DNA from: Exiguobacterium sp018617385
Lineage (GTDB): Bacteria; Bacillota; Bacilli; Exiguobacteriales; Exiguobacteriaceae
Assembly: GCF_018617385.1 (NCBI RefSeq)
Contig: NZ_JACSKA010000003.1
Coordinates: forward strand, 253,785 to 317,784
Reading direction: 5' to 3'
DNA: 64,000 bases
Positions 1 to 11,200 of the stretch are shown here, piece by piece. Each line of letters opens with the position of its first letter. The stretch's first letter is position 1. The position numbers were made by a program, and so were the translations under genes. Below the pieces are notes generated by a model. It ran no database searches. It saw only the letters and a list, made by a program, of their open reading frames with translations, and was not told the origin of the DNA.

Positions 1-3000
1 TAGGTGAAAGGTAGCTCTCGCCATGCCGTCCCGCGCTCCAGTGCATCGGCGAGCGCTTGACCAACTTCCGTTTGGAAAAACATCTCGATATCCGGGATGG
101 CGAGGCGTGCTGTCTCTGCCTCGACCGGACTGAGCATCCCTTGCATTTCCCATTGATTGATTTGGTCGACAATCGGTTGGTTCGGGTCGGCCAATTGGAA
201 AATCAAGTGTAACGTCGTCCCGCGCTCCGCACCGGTCTGTTTGACTTGACGCCATTTCGGTTCGCGATAAGGAGTATCGATCGGACGTACCGGATCTTCG
301 AAGGCGGCTTGTTCGAGTTGCATCGCCCGCTTTAATTCGGTCACCGTCTGTTTCGCCGCCGTACGCACCGCATCCCGTGCTGGGTATTCGTAGGTCAAAG
401 CCCGCTTAACGGCACGAATCGTTTCCTCTTCATTTTGAATGGGAAAATCGATTGCTTCAAATCGCTGGACGTGGTGCAACTGTGCCATCATCTCTTGAAG
501 GGTCGCAATCTCCGCAAGGTCCGCTTCTCCGATGACACGGTAAACCCATGAAGTCGACTCTTGGAAAGTAGAGGGAACCGTGAAGCCGAATGATTCGATA
601 AACGAAGTGGCACTCGGTAGGCGTAAGAGCGCCGGTGCAATCCAGTCGAGATACGTTTTTGCCTCTCGCCTCGCCTCACTCGCCAATCGATCTCCAGATT
701 GACCGACCTGAAGCCACTGCTGAAGGTGTTTGAGTGGTTCGCCTACCGTTCCCACGAGAATCAATTTTTCTTTCGCTCGTGTCAGGGCCACATAAAGGAC
801 GCGCATCTCTTCCGCTTTCATCGTCGCATCTAAATCACGTCGAATCATCTCTTTCACGAACGTCTCCGATTTCGTACGTGTCACGACGTCAATCGCATCA
901 AGCGAGATGCCATACTGTTTGTGGAAAATGACACGTTGCATTTGATCGCGTTTATTGAATTGTTTTCCGAGTTGAGCAACAATCGTGACCGGAAACTCGA
1001 GACCTTTCGACTTGTGCACGGTCATGATCCGAACGACGTTCTCCTCGTCCCCGAGTGACCGCGCCTCTGACAAATCTTCACCGGTGTCCTGTAGACGGTC
1101 CATCACGCGTAAGAAGCGATAGAGTCCTCGATAGCCACTACGTTCATAGGCGAGTGCCCGGTCATAAAGTGCCTTCAGGTTTTCCTGTCGCCCTTTTCCT
1201 CCAGGTAATCCACCTGAGAAGTCATAAAACCCGGTGTCATTGAATAATTGTTGAATCAATTCCGACAAGCTATGATTTCGTGCATAAGTGCGCCAACGGG
1301 AGAGACGGTCAAGCATGTCGCCACATTTCATCCCAAGCTCATCATCGTCATCCGCTTTCGCCTTGAGCGCCTCATAGAATGAATCCTCTGATTCAAGTCG
1401 AATCCGTGCCAATTCACTATCATCGAAACGGAACATCGGAGAACGCAGCGCGCCGGCAAGTGGGATGTCTTGAAGCGGGTTATCAATCACTTTCAAAAGT
1501 GCCAGGATCATCCGAATCTCGGTCGCTTGAAAATATCCGCCATCCGAGTCGGTGTAGGCCGGAATATTGTACTGTGTCAAAATATCCATCAATTGCTCCA
1601 CACGTTCCTTTTTCGAACGTACGAGAATCACGATATCGCGATATTCACAGTTTCGGAGTTGACCGGTGGATTCATCCGTCACTTTAAACGGTTCGTCTCC
1701 CGATACGAGTTCTAAGATGCGCGTAGCGATCGCCCGTCCTTCTACTTCTTGCTTCGATAACTCACGACTCGCCCCATCGACTAAAATAAACTCAGGGTCC
1801 GCCGGAATCGGTTCATACTCACGTCCAGGAACAAGTTGTGCCGCCTCATCATATGCGATTTCGCCGACCTCTTCGTCCATGAGTTGGACGAACAAATCAT
1901 TGATTCCGTAGAGGACTTCGGAACGACTTCGGAAATTTTGAGAGAGGTCGATCCGCTTCCCTGTGTTCGCCTGTCTAAAGCGCGTCGCCTTATCGATGAA
2001 GAGACCCGGTTCGGCATGGCGGAATCGATAAATCGATTGTTTGATGTCGCCCACCATAAATAAATTCCCGATTTCTTCTCGTTCATTCGCGACCAGATTG
2101 ATGATCGTTTCTTGAATCTCGTTCGTATCTTGATATTCATCAACGAGTACCTCAGCGAAGCGTTCTTTATAAAGCGCCGCAACATCGGACGGTCCCCCAT
2201 CTTGTCGTAAAATGGCGAGCGCATAATGTTCCAAGTCACTGAAGTCGACAAAAGCACGGTCGCGCTTCGCTTGCTCATAGGCTTGGCCGAACGCACGGAC
2301 CGTTCGAACGAGGGTTTCAACGAGCGGTTGTTGCATCGAGACGCTTTCCAATAAGTCCGCCCCGCTGACTCGAGCCTGTTCCACCGCTGCCGTCAATTTT
2401 TTCTTCGCTTGGTCGTAAGCTGGTTTAAGGACCTCGTGGTAAATCTGGTGCTCCTCTTTTTTCGGAACAGCCTTCATCGTGCCAAACTTCATCGCACGAG
2501 CCGCCGTCTCGAGTTCACTCCAGACAATGGTCTCCCCTTCAAGCTGTTCGAACGGAAAAATCGCTTGCCGGATGTTTTCAGACTGTGGCTCATACCCGGC
2601 GACCCGAATCTCCGCTTCAAGTTTCCGAAGATCCCGTACGGCTTTTTCGATGTCATGCCAGAGCATCTGTCCAAACTCAATCAAGATTGCTTCCTCATCA
2701 GGATCTTCTCCGAACGTATACATGGAAACGAGTTTGTCTAAATAAGCATCAGGATTTGGGAGAGTGCGCGCATAGTGATATAAGCCAAGAATCAAATCCT
2801 CGATTTCACTGTCACCACGGTCTGACGTATACGCATCGACAAGAGCGAAGAAGTCGGTATCCTGTTTCCCGTACTCTTCCTCAAGCACTTCTTCTAAGAC
2901 ATCATCCTGCAACAGGACGAGGTCACGTTCTTCCGCAATCTTAAACGCCGGATCCAAATCTAATAGGTAGTAGTTCTCACGAATCACCTCTAAACAGAAT

Positions 3001-3314
3001 GAATGGATGGTCGTAATGAGTGCGCGGTTCAACATTTGCCGCTGTTTTCGGACATATTCATTTGTCGGGTCGTCGCGTAACGCCTCTTCAAGTGCCTTTG
3101 CGATTCGTCGTTTCATCTCTGCCGCTGCCGCGTTCGTAAAGGTGACGACGAGCATCCGGTCTGCCGTGAGTTCATCCGTTTCATCCAGCAATCGACTAGA
3201 CAACCGCTCGACGAGGACTGCCGTCTTTCCGGACCCTGCCGCAGCCGAGACGAGCACGTGACTCCCTCTCGCTTCAATCGCGGCGAACTGATCATTCGTC
3301 CATTTCACGGTCAT
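1..3314 (-). CDS. addA: ATP-dependent helicase/nuclease subunit A (3' end outside window)
   Basis: AddA is the motor and one nuclease of the AddAB complex, which resects double-strand ends for RecA (the Firmicute counterpart of RecBCD). About 1104 N-terminal residues are visible. Walker A AAGSGKT is near residues 25-31, the Walker B/DEYQDT box near 395, KSKGLEF near 767 and TRAKEKL (motif VI) near 846. The start of the RecB-like nuclease domain, GTTLHLIFQ, is near 1036. The family is usually about 1230 residues, so the catalytic end of the nuclease lies beyond base 1. The start is ATG at 3314 or GTG at 3308; AGGAGG is better spaced for the GTG. The start overlaps the end of addB, so the two are probably translationally coupled. 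The family call is firm; only the exact start is uncertain. Confidence 0.95.
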   Translation of the reverse strand, partial: MTVKWTNDQFAAIEARGSHVLVSAAAGSGKTAVLVERLSSRLLDETDELTADRMLVVTFTNAAAAEMKRRIAKALEEALRDDPTNEYVRKQRQMLNRALITTIHSFCLEVIRENYYLLDLDPAFKIAEERDLVLLQDDVLEEVLEEEYGKQDTDFFALVDAYTSDRGDSEIEDLILGLYHYARTLPNPDAYLDKLVSMYTFGEDPDEEAILIEFGQMLWHDIEKAVRDLRKLEAEIRVAGYEPQSENIRQAIFPFEQLEGETIVWSELETAARAMKFGTMKAVPKKEEHQIYHEVLKPAYDQAKKKLTAAVEQARVSGADLLESVSMQQPLVETLVRTVRAFGQAYEQAKRDRAFVDFSDLEHYALAILRQDGGPSDVAALYKERFAEVLVDEYQDTNEIQETIINLVANEREEIGNLFMVGDIKQSIYRFRHAEPGLFIDKATRFRQANTGKRIDLSQNFRSRSEVLYGINDLFVQLMDEEVGEIAYDEAAQLVPGREYEPIPADPEFILVDGASRELSKQEVEGRAIATRILELVSGDEPFKVTDESTGQLRNCEYRDIVILVRSKKERVEQLMDILTQYNIPAYTDSDGGYFQATEIRMILALLKVIDNPLQDIPLAGALRSPMFRFDDSELARIRLESEDSFYEALKAKADDDDELGMKCGDMLDRLSRWRTYARNHSLSELIQQLFNDTGFYDFSGGLPGGKGRQENLKALYDRALAYERSGYRGLYRFLRVMDRLQDTGEDLSEARSLGDEENVVRIMTVHKSKGLEFPVTIVAQLGKQFNKRDQMQRVIFHKQYGISLDAIDVVTRTKSETFVKEMIRRDLDATMKAEEMRVLYVALTRAKEKLILVGTVGEPLKHLQQWLQVGQSGDRLASEARREAKTYLDWIAPALLRLPSATSFIESFGFTVPSTFQESTSWVYRVIGEADLAEIATLQEMMAQLHHVQRFEAIDFPIQNEEETIRAVKRALTYEYPARDAVRTAAKQTVTELKRAMQLEQAAFEDPVRPIDTPYREPKWRQVKQTGAERGTTLHLIFQLADPNQPIVDQINQWEMQGMLSPVEAETARLAIPDIEMFFQTEVGQALADALERGTAWRELPFT

Positions 3315-6300
3315 CGCCTCCTAACTCCTGAAATACCTCTTCTTTCTCAAGCTTCTTCAATTTACGTGGCGCATTCGAGAGCGCTTCGTCAAAATGACAG
3401 ACACTCTGATACGGACACGTCTGACACGGGCGCCGTTCTTTATATTCATAAGGTTCAACGTCAATTTTTCCTTTGTACATCTCCTCGGCACTCGCTTTGA
3501 CGACGTCGAACGCGTGGTCCATCAACTGCTCAAGTTGAGGGGGCGTCACAATCTTCTTCAAGGTGTTGGCGTCAGGGGTGCCATCTTTTTTATATTTGAC
3601 CGGGATGACAATCGATTTTTTAGATGTGCCTTTCGCCGAGCGGTCCATCATCTCTAAAATTTCCGGGTCATCTACTAATAGCCCTTGCATCTGGTATGAC
3701 TCCAATACTTTTTGACGCGTCTCTTCTTCAGAACCAGCAGGTGGAACGAGTGGTCGGTGCACGTGGAAATAGAGCGCCGCAGCAGGTGCCACGTTCTCTT
3801 TTGTCCACACCTCTGCCTGCTCAATCAATACCTTCAAATAGATGAGCATCTGCATCGCCAGACCGTAATAAATTTCTGCAAAGTCGACTTCACGTTTACT
3901 CGACTTATAGTCGACGATTCGGACGTATAGCTGGTCGTGGACCATCGCAGTGTCCACACGGTCGATTCGACCGACCAGTTCACAGGTCGCCCCGTTCGAT
4001 AAAGTGAACGAAACGGGTGGAAATTGTCCGCTGCCGAACGCGAGTTCAAACGCTTCCGGGTCAAAGCCGTCTCGTTTGGATTGTTCAATCAACACTTCTG
4101 CCGTCTTACTGACGACGTCCGTCAATTTTTTCTTTAAGTAGGCGTAACGATTCGAACTCATCAAGATGGCATGCTGAATCTCTGGGGTCACGAGCTCGAC
4201 CGCCTGCTCCGCTAAATGGGAGCACTCGTCCGGGGTGACATCTCGCCATTCCTTTCCGTCCATCTTCACCGTCTGCGACATATGTTCGATGGTCCGGTGG
4301 TATAGATTCCCGATATCCGGAGCCTCGAGCCGGTATAATCGTCGTTCCTTCAGACGCAAGCCATAACTTGCGAAATGTTTGAACGGACAGGCTTGGAACG
4401 TCTCAAGGCGGGAGACACTCGCCCGAATCGACGGAGTATATAAGGATTTCGCGACACGATCGTCCAACGATTCCGGGATGTTTTGATAGAAGAGGGCGCT
4501 CGTCAACAACTGGAGACGTTCCCGTCCATCTGGATGCTTCAACAGTTCATTGTAGACAGCAAACCACATATCTTGAATCGGATAATGACGACTCAACCGC
4601 TGAAGTTCAAGTGCCGTTACCGCCGCCGTCTGGTTCACATTCGTCAAGAAGGCGAATTGATCACGCGGTCGGTGCTCACCTGCTTCAGCAAAATGAGTCT
4701 TGATGACATTTTGGTGAAGTCGCGCCTTCAAGTCAGCGATAAAGCGCGCCGGTTGAACGGCTTTCCCCGTTCTGTCAACTAAGGCGTAGCTAATGTATAG
4801 CCGCTCGCTCGGCGCTGTCACAGCCTTGTATAAGTAATATGTTTCATCATCGAACAAATGCTCTGTCGCCTTGCCGGCACGAAGTCCATTCTCATGCATG
4901 AAATCCAAATCTTGATCGGTCAACAGTTTCGACTGGGTCGTGACAAGAGGAATTTGATCTTCATTCGCCCCGAGCAGGAAGACGACTTTCTTATCAATCA
5001 ATCGACCACGCACATAATCCGTTATCGTCAATTGATCAAGCGAAGGTGGAATGAGCGCATAACGAAGACTATCTAGCCCGGTGTCCATCATCTGTAGGAA
5101 CAAGTCCGTCGACAACGTCTCTTCCGGAGCTGCGGCCTCTAACTGCTCGAGCAAGTGCAAGACCGCGTCCCATACTTGAGTATGCTCACGCGCTTCGAGT
5201 AGTTCCGCCTCTTCAATCGCCTCATCGCGCCAGTGCGTCAAACAGTCTGATACGCCGACACGCTCTAGAAAGGCATACATGGCGTGCGTATAAGCCTGCA
5301 TCGTCTTCGCCTGTTTCAAATCCGATAGCAGCGGATCAAACGTTTCGATGACACGCTCCCGCGATCGATTCAGCTCAGCCTCAATATCGAGTTCTTCGCT
5401 CGTGAGTCGCGCTTCTTCCCCGGAACGACGGCGCAATTGCCATTCGTCATGCCAATGATAATGTTTGATCCCCCGCTCGATGACGAACGCTTCAAGCCGG
5501 TCAACAGACGTACGACGATGCACCGGATCGAGGACGACGAGTTCTGTTTTCAGGGCACGGAACACGGACTCTTCTCGGTATCCACGTAAAGCAATCTCAA
5601 TCGTCGCTTTCAACAGTTCGACGAGCGGGTGGTCGAGCATCGGTTGCCGTTCATCAAGGAAGTATGGCAGTCCCATCTTTTGGAGCGCCTGAGATGCCAA
5701 ATCACCATATTCGTCGAGTGAGCGTGACACGAGCGCAATATCCCGATAACGATACCCTTCTTCACGTGTCAGACGGATGACTTCTCGAACGGCCGCCTCC
5801 ACCTCGACGGTCCGGTCGACTGCGGCATGTAAATCAATCCGGTTCTCTGAACCAGTGTAAGGTTCCGCCGTCAATTGGTCGAATGTGGCCTCAAGGTAAC
5901 GGAGACTCGGATGCGTGTAACGATAGACGGTATCATACAGCTCGTCTCGAGAAGGAATCTGCCGTTCTGCCAACAGTTCTTTGAAACGCATGAGCGTCCG
6001 TTGCGTCGGTCCAAACAATGGATTGAGGCGATACAAGGAGACAGGATCGATTGTCAGCAACACATCGACATCGACCTTCTCTGCGAGTGCGACGAGCACC
6101 GCCAACTCCTGCTCTGAAAACTCGTTGAATCCGTCCACATAGACACGTACATCCGTCAAATCTGTCTCCGGAATGATTTGCAACATGACGTTGAAATAGT
6201 CTTCTGCATGGAGTGACTTGCCTTCCGTCATCTTTAAAAATCCTTCATAGATGATGGAAAGGTCCTGTAGCTTCAGAGCACGGTGCTGCGCCTGTTCGCT

Positions 6301-6729
6301 TAACCGCAATAAATGTTCCGGTTCAACAAGCCCTCGCTTCAACATCGAGATCAATTGGTTCAATTCTTCATAAAATCCGAACTGATTCATCGTACGGCGG
6401 AACAAGGTCAATCGTTCTTCGCTCATCTCGACGACCCTCCGTAACAACAAATGGGTCCCCGTCTGGTCTAAGAATTGATCTGTCGCTACGCCGGCATCTC
6501 GCATCATCAAAAAGGCGAGACGACGCATCGAAAGGACTTGAATGCGCGTCGAGCCATGCAAACCATCGACTGTCGCCATTTTCTTTTCCATCTCAAACGA
6601 CATTTGGTCCGGTACAATCATATAAATCGTCGGTCCGCTCGGGTTTTGTTTCAGTTCTTGAATGACCTCATGGATCATTTGTTCACTTTTTCCCGTCCCC
6701 GATCGACCAACGTGAAAGGTCACTGTCAT
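3292..6729 (-). CDS. addB: ATP-dependent helicase/deoxyribonuclease subunit B
   Basis: AddB is the partner of AddA: an inactivated helicase fold with a second nuclease domain that cuts the other strand. This product has 1145 residues, normal for the family. A Walker A-like GRSGTGKS lies near residues 8-15. The nuclease motif DYKSSK is near 940. Four cysteines expected to hold the 4Fe-4S cluster are present: one in ETFQACPFKHF near 778, and three in CQTCPYQSVC near 1104. The ATG at 6729 was chosen over the longer frame because GGAGTG lies at a good distance and the product then begins MTVTFHVGRSGTGKS. It is the first gene of a leftward addB-addA operon. Confidence 0.96.
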   Translation of the reverse strand: MTVTFHVGRSGTGKSEQMIHEVIQELKQNPSGPTIYMIVPDQMSFEMEKKMATVDGLHGSTRIQVLSMRRLAFLMMRDAGVATDQFLDQTGTHLLLRRVVEMSEERLTLFRRTMNQFGFYEELNQLISMLKRGLVEPEHLLRLSEQAQHRALKLQDLSIIYEGFLKMTEGKSLHAEDYFNVMLQIIPETDLTDVRVYVDGFNEFSEQELAVLVALAEKVDVDVLLTIDPVSLYRLNPLFGPTQRTLMRFKELLAERQIPSRDELYDTVYRYTHPSLRYLEATFDQLTAEPYTGSENRIDLHAAVDRTVEVEAAVREVIRLTREEGYRYRDIALVSRSLDEYGDLASQALQKMGLPYFLDERQPMLDHPLVELLKATIEIALRGYREESVFRALKTELVVLDPVHRRTSVDRLEAFVIERGIKHYHWHDEWQLRRRSGEEARLTSEELDIEAELNRSRERVIETFDPLLSDLKQAKTMQAYTHAMYAFLERVGVSDCLTHWRDEAIEEAELLEAREHTQVWDAVLHLLEQLEAAAPEETLSTDLFLQMMDTGLDSLRYALIPPSLDQLTITDYVRGRLIDKKVVFLLGANEDQIPLVTTQSKLLTDQDLDFMHENGLRAGKATEHLFDDETYYLYKAVTAPSERLYISYALVDRTGKAVQPARFIADLKARLHQNVIKTHFAEAGEHRPRDQFAFLTNVNQTAAVTALELQRLSRHYPIQDMWFAVYNELLKHPDGRERLQLLTSALFYQNIPESLDDRVAKSLYTPSIRASVSRLETFQACPFKHFASYGLRLKERRLYRLEAPDIGNLYHRTIEHMSQTVKMDGKEWRDVTPDECSHLAEQAVELVTPEIQHAILMSSNRYAYLKKKLTDVVSKTAEVLIEQSKRDGFDPEAFELAFGSGQFPPVSFTLSNGATCELVGRIDRVDTAMVHDQLYVRIVDYKSSKREVDFAEIYYGLAMQMLIYLKVLIEQAEVWTKENVAPAAALYFHVHRPLVPPAGSEEETRQKVLESYQMQGLLVDDPEILEMMDRSAKGTSKKSIVIPVKYKKDGTPDANTLKKIVTPPQLEQLMDHAFDVVKASAEEMYKGKIDVEPYEYKERRPCQTCPYQSVCHFDEALSNAPRKLKKLEKEEVFQELGGDDREMDE

Positions 6730-6887
6730 TTTAGCGAACACTCCTTCCCTTTTTTCTTCATTATGAACCATCCCTAAGCATTTGTAGAGGGAAACCTCTT
6801 CTATACCTTATCCAAAAAAGTAGTAGCCTACATCATTCCCTTTTTCGATTGAAATCGATTAGACTGAACGTATGAGGGGGAATGTAT

Positions 6888-7268
6888 GTGAGTGCCTATG
6901 AACAATTTGGAGGCGAACGTGGTGTACAACAACTCGTTGACGCGTTTTATGACCTCGTCTATGCCGACCCAATTTTACTTCCACTATTTCCGGAAGATCA
7001 AGATCGAGTCAAACAGCACCAATTTGAATTTTTAACACAGTTGCTCGGCGGTCCAAAGTTGTATTCTGAACGTCGTGGCGGTGGAAACTTGGCGATGATT
7101 CATCATGAGCATCCCATTTCCGAGACACATGCCGGCCATTGGCTTGGATGTATGGAACAGGCGCTCAAGACCGTGGATGCCCCGGAATCGATCAAGCGTC
7201 AGCTATTTCAACGGTTGATCATGTCATCTTCGAATGTCGTCCGTGTTTGTTCGCATCATTTTGAGTAG
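6888..7268 (+). CDS. Truncated haemoglobin, group II (YjbI-like)
   Basis: A small haem protein of the 2-on-2 globin family, thought to act in oxygen or peroxide chemistry or detoxification. Supporting features in the 126 residues are an early FY.LVYADP.LLPLFP segment, QFLTQ.LGGP-like (QFEFLTQLLGGPKLY), and the conserved HHEHPI.ETHAGHWL run that supplies the proximal His region. The first ATG (6882) sits only one base from the GGGGG ribosome site, so GTG at 6888 with 7-base spacing is preferred. In B. subtilis yjbI lies beside the adaptor gene yjbH; no yjbH is seen here, and the gene stands between divergent addB and an unknown acidic protein gene. Confidence 0.85.
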   Translation: MSAYEQFGGERGVQQLVDAFYDLVYADPILLPLFPEDQDRVKQHQFEFLTQLLGGPKLYSERRGGGNLAMIHHEHPISETHAGHWLGCMEQALKTVDAPESIKRQLFQRLIMSSSNVVRVCSHHFE

Positions 7269-7323
7269 TCACAACTATAAAAAGTGGGTATGATAGGAAA
7301 GTAAGCAAAGGAGGTCGTTTCAC

Positions 7324-7710
7324 ATGACAGAAGAAGAAAAAAAAGAAGTCGTCTCATCTGAGGAAGAGACGGAAGAAAAAGAAGAAACGGTAGTCCTCGC
7401 CGACGCGCTTGATGAAGCTAATGAAGCTGCTGAAGCAGAAGAAGATGAGGACGATGATGAGGATCAGCCCGAAGAGAAGAACATGGACCACATCAAAGGC
7501 GTCTTCAACTACAATCATGAAAATGGTCGTGAATACCGTGTCGTCTTTTACAACGATCGCAAAAACTTAGTGTTCCGTGAACTCGGTAATGGCAAGGTTG
7601 AATTTGTCGGCCGCTTCTCGGATGATGCATACGATGAAGAGAATGAAGCAGAAATGCGTGAACTCGGGCAACGTGAACTCGAGCGCATCCTCGCTGAACG
7701 CTTCAACTAA
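7324..7710 (+). CDS. Acidic protein of unknown function
   Basis: A 128-residue protein with two unlike halves. Residues 1-53 are almost entirely Glu, Asp, Ala and Lys and look disordered. Residues 54-128 look folded (GVFNYNHENGREYRVVFYNDR ends in a beta-rich stretch followed by an acidic helix near the C-terminus). It has no signal peptide, no cysteine and no membrane segment. AGGAGG precedes the ATG at a good distance, and a near-perfect palindromic terminator begins right after the stop, so it is probably a real, expressed gene. I do not recognise the family. It may share a transcript with the upstream haemoglobin gene (55-base gap). Confidence 0.75.
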   Translation: MTEEEKKEVVSSEEETEEKEETVVLADALDEANEAAEAEEDEDDDEDQPEEKNMDHIKGVFNYNHENGREYRVVFYNDRKNLVFRELGNGKVEFVGRFSDDAYDEENEAEMRELGQRELERILAERFN

Positions 7711-7740
7711 AAAAATCGCCGAAATTTCGGCGATTTTTTT
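7711..7740. terminator. Bidirectional intrinsic terminator
   Basis: Near-perfect palindrome AAAATCGCCGAAATTTCGGCGATTTT with A-tract and T-tract on opposite sides. It serves the acidic-protein gene on the plus strand and the convergent basic membrane protein gene on the minus strand, whose stop codon overlaps it. Confidence 0.9.
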
Positions 7741-8149
7741 AATTCTTCTTATTTCGTTTCTTTTTACGGAGTGCATAGGCGACACCGGCAATCCCACCGA
7801 CGACCGCGAGTCCGGCAACGACCGGAACGAGAACACGTTTCGTCGGGATCATCTCTTTCACACGTTCATATGGCGTTGGTGTCGAGAATTCTAATTGTAC
7901 GGCTGTATCACCATGTCCATGTGCCCGCGCCTTGCGTGATGCATCCGTGACGACCACACGCCCCGTCGTCCAACGACGATTGCCGTACTCGTCTACGTAC
8001 GGGCGACGTACACGTTTCACATCACGTACCATCTTTCCACGTGCGCGATCTGGTCGAACGACGCGTTCACTCGACCACGAACGGCTCCCGGTCACACTGT
8101 ACGCTGGTCGTACTTTGCGGCGATTGAGCCAAGTATATGAATCGTTCAT
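7739..8149 (-). CDS. Basic protein with C-terminal membrane anchor, unknown function
   Basis: A 136-residue protein. Residues 1-85 are rich in Arg, Val, Tyr and Trp, with repeated RVVRP / RVRRP / GRVVV segments. Residues around 106-127 form one hydrophobic helix (VLVPVVAGLAVVGGIAGVAY) followed by a very basic tail, RKKKRNKKN. This suggests a tail-anchored membrane protein with a positively charged domain. The ATG at 8149 has GGAGGG 8 bases upstream and is preferred over the TTG at 8155. No family is recognised, and its neighbours give no functional hint. Confidence 0.7.
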   Translation of the reverse strand: MNDSYTWLNRRKVRPAYSVTGSRSWSSERVVRPDRARGKMVRDVKRVRRPYVDEYGNRRWTTGRVVVTDASRKARAHGHGDTAVQLEFSTPTPYERVKEMIPTKRVLVPVVAGLAVVGGIAGVAYALRKKKRNKKN

Positions 8150-8276
8150 CTTCAATTCCCTCCCATACTGTTCAAAACCTCTCTTCTAATTATACCCATA
8201 CAACATCACCCAAAACATGTGACAAATGGTTCAAAAAAAGATGTGACACCATACGGCATCACATCTTCAAGCTAAA

Positions 8277-11200
8277 TCATTCTGTAAAGGGTTTGTCCTT
8301 ATGACGACGTTTCGCCAAGATCAGGTAGTACGCCGGAACAAGAACGAGAGTCAATACAGTCGAGAATAGAATACCCGATACGATGCCGATCGCAAGCGGT
8401 TTGAAGAGCGGGTCTTCCCCAAGTGCGACTGGTAAGAGGGCAACGACTGCCGTGAGCGCCGTCAAGAGAATCGGACGAATCCGAGCGCGCCCTGCTTCGT
8501 AAACGGCGGTCGTGACCGGTAATCCTTCACGAATGCGTTGTTCGATAAACTCGAACAGGACGACTGCGTTCCGGACGACGATTCCCGCAAGTGAGACCAT
8601 CCCCATCGATGCCATGAAACTGAACGGCGTCTGTGTCACGAACAATCCGACGACCGCTCCAGCGATCGCGAGATAGATTGTGAACAAGACGAGTAATGGC
8701 AACGAGAGTGAGTTGAACTGGAATGCGATGATCAAGTAAATCAAGAACAAGACGACGACGAACAATGTCGCAAGCTCTAAGAAGAACTCGTTCTGCGTGT
8801 CGCTCGCACCGGACTGGTCGAACGTGATCCCTTCATCCTCTAACCCCGACTTCGCGTCATCCAACACCTGCTCGACATCTTGTTTAAATGCCTCTTCATC
8901 CGTGCCTTCGCTTGCATAGATTTGGAGTGTGACCGAGCGCTCCCCATTCTCACGAGGAATCTGTTGAATTTGTTCTGTTGTCGTTTCCGTCACGAACGTA
9001 CTGAGTGGGGCAACGGGCGGACCTGCTTCTGTTTGGACAGGAACTAAAATCTCGTCAAGGGCGAGTGCTTCGCGGTTCGCCTCTGCATCAATGACGATTT
9101 TCACGTCACGCTGTTCCACTCCGTCATCGAATGTACCAATTGGAACACCGTCTGTGACGAGACGAATTTGGTCACTGATTGTTTTTGCCGTCACGCCGGC
9201 CCGTGCCATTTCCTCACGATTCAATTCGTATGTGAGTGTTTGGAACGGTTCTTTAATATTATCGAGGACGATGGCCCCGTCAATTTCTTCAAGGTCGGCT
9301 TTCACTTGGTCACGTGCAGCCACGAGTTGATCAATCGTCTCGCTGCGCATCGTGAATTCGACAGGTGCGGATGCCGGCGGTCCTTGTTGTTGCGTATCTA
9401 AGAAGATTTCGGCGTCCGGATAGTCTTCACGCAACACGTTCGTATACTTATCAATCAATTCGATGGCATCGATTGATTCGTTGTCGACACGAACGACCAC
9501 TTGCCCCGTGTTTTCACCAGACTGATCGAGTCCACCCGTGAATAAACCAGGGAGACCGCCTCCAGCGAAGACGGATGTTTCCACGACACCCTCTTCTTCT
9601 TTAAATCTCGCTTCAATTTCTTCAAGACGTGTCTCTGTCTCTTCCAAATCCGTTTGAACGGGGAAGGTCACACTCGTCACGACTTCCGGACGGTTCGCGG
9701 CTGGGAAGAACTCAAACGGCGTGAGTAAAATCAAACCGTACAATGCCGTCGTGATGACAAATCCGACAATTCCAAACGTCCACGGACGCTTCGCGACACT
9801 CGGTAAGAGGCGGTCGGCGTAGAAATTACTGAGTCGGTTGAGCGGTCCGCCGAGCCAACCTGGTTCACGTTTTGATACTTTCACTTCTTTACGATTCAAA
9901 CGATACTGCGCAATCGGTACGAGCGTCAAACTGATGACCATCGAGGCCAAGACAGAGAGGGCTAGAACCGTCGGCAAGGCGCGAATGAAGTTACCGTTTG
10001 CGCCCGATAGCAAGGTGAGCGGAAGGAAAGCAAAGACGACTGCGAGTGTCGACGTGACAATCGAGCCCCATACCTCTTTCGTTCCTCGGACTGCTCCAAG
10101 CATAGCCGAGTCTCCGTTACGATAACGTCGTAAGATGTTGTCATTGACGACAATCGCATCATCAACCAAAATCCCTAAGGCGATGATTGCCCCGATAATC
10201 GAGATTTGGTTCAAATCGACCCCTGTGAACTGTAATGGAATCAAAGCAATCAAGAATGAGAGTGGGATTGCTAGACTGACAATTAGTGAACCAGAGAACG
10301 TAAGACCAATCGTCGTCACGGCAATGACCGCGATGATCGCGATAATGAACTCGCGTGTCAATGACGAGAAGATCGCATCGACGGCTTTTGCCTGTTCATA
10401 ATATGGAACGAGCTCAAAACCGTCTAAGTCTCCAAGACCATCTTCGACTACCTCGTTGACACGGTCTTGCATCGTTGGAATATCCAAGCCCGACTCAATC
10501 GGAACTGTAATCGAAACAGCCGGCTTTCCGTCTAATGAAACGAGATCGGTTTCACTTTTCGCTGTCTCTTCGACCGTCCCGACATCTGCTAGTAAGACCG
10601 GTTCCCCATTGAATGAGCCGACGATGACTTGCTCCATATCGTCTACATTCGTCAAGTTATCGATTGCCAGTTGATAAATCCCCTCTTCAGTCGATTGACG
10701 GCCGAGCGGTGTCGTCTTGTATTCTTCGTTAATGGCCGTCAATACGTCCGGGAAGGCAAGCTGACGTGAACTCAGCTCTTCCGAGTCAAGTGACACGACA
10801 TACTCCTGCTCTGGTAACCCTTTGATCGTGACTCCCGTCACGCCATCCGTTCGCAGAAGTTTCGACTCTAACTGTTCGATGTCTGATCGAACATCCTCGA
10901 ACGATTCACGATCGTCTGCTGTCAATAAGTACGATGCGACAGGTAACTGCCCGAGTGAATCATTGACCGTTGGCGCAAGCGCGTTTTCAGGAAGTTTAGG
11001 CGTCGCATCCGACAACGCTTGTCGGACGTTCGCCTGAAACTCTGCCTGGTCGGTTCCATCTGCATACTCGACCGTGATGTTCGAGAACTCTGAAGCCGAG
11101 ATTGACGTCACGTTCTCCACGCCTTCTAGACTACGCAGTTCTTCTTCTAATACGCCGGTAACACTTCGTTCAACTGTTTCCGCTGTCGCACCAGGATACG

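Noticed and set aside
2409..2944. Plus-strand frames within addA
   Set aside because: Shadows of the helicase gene, whose motifs are continuous on the minus strand.
6786..6803. Short hairpin AGAGG / CCTCT between addB and the haemoglobin gene
   Set aside because: The stem is short, lies between divergent starts and has no T-tract; no role can be supported.
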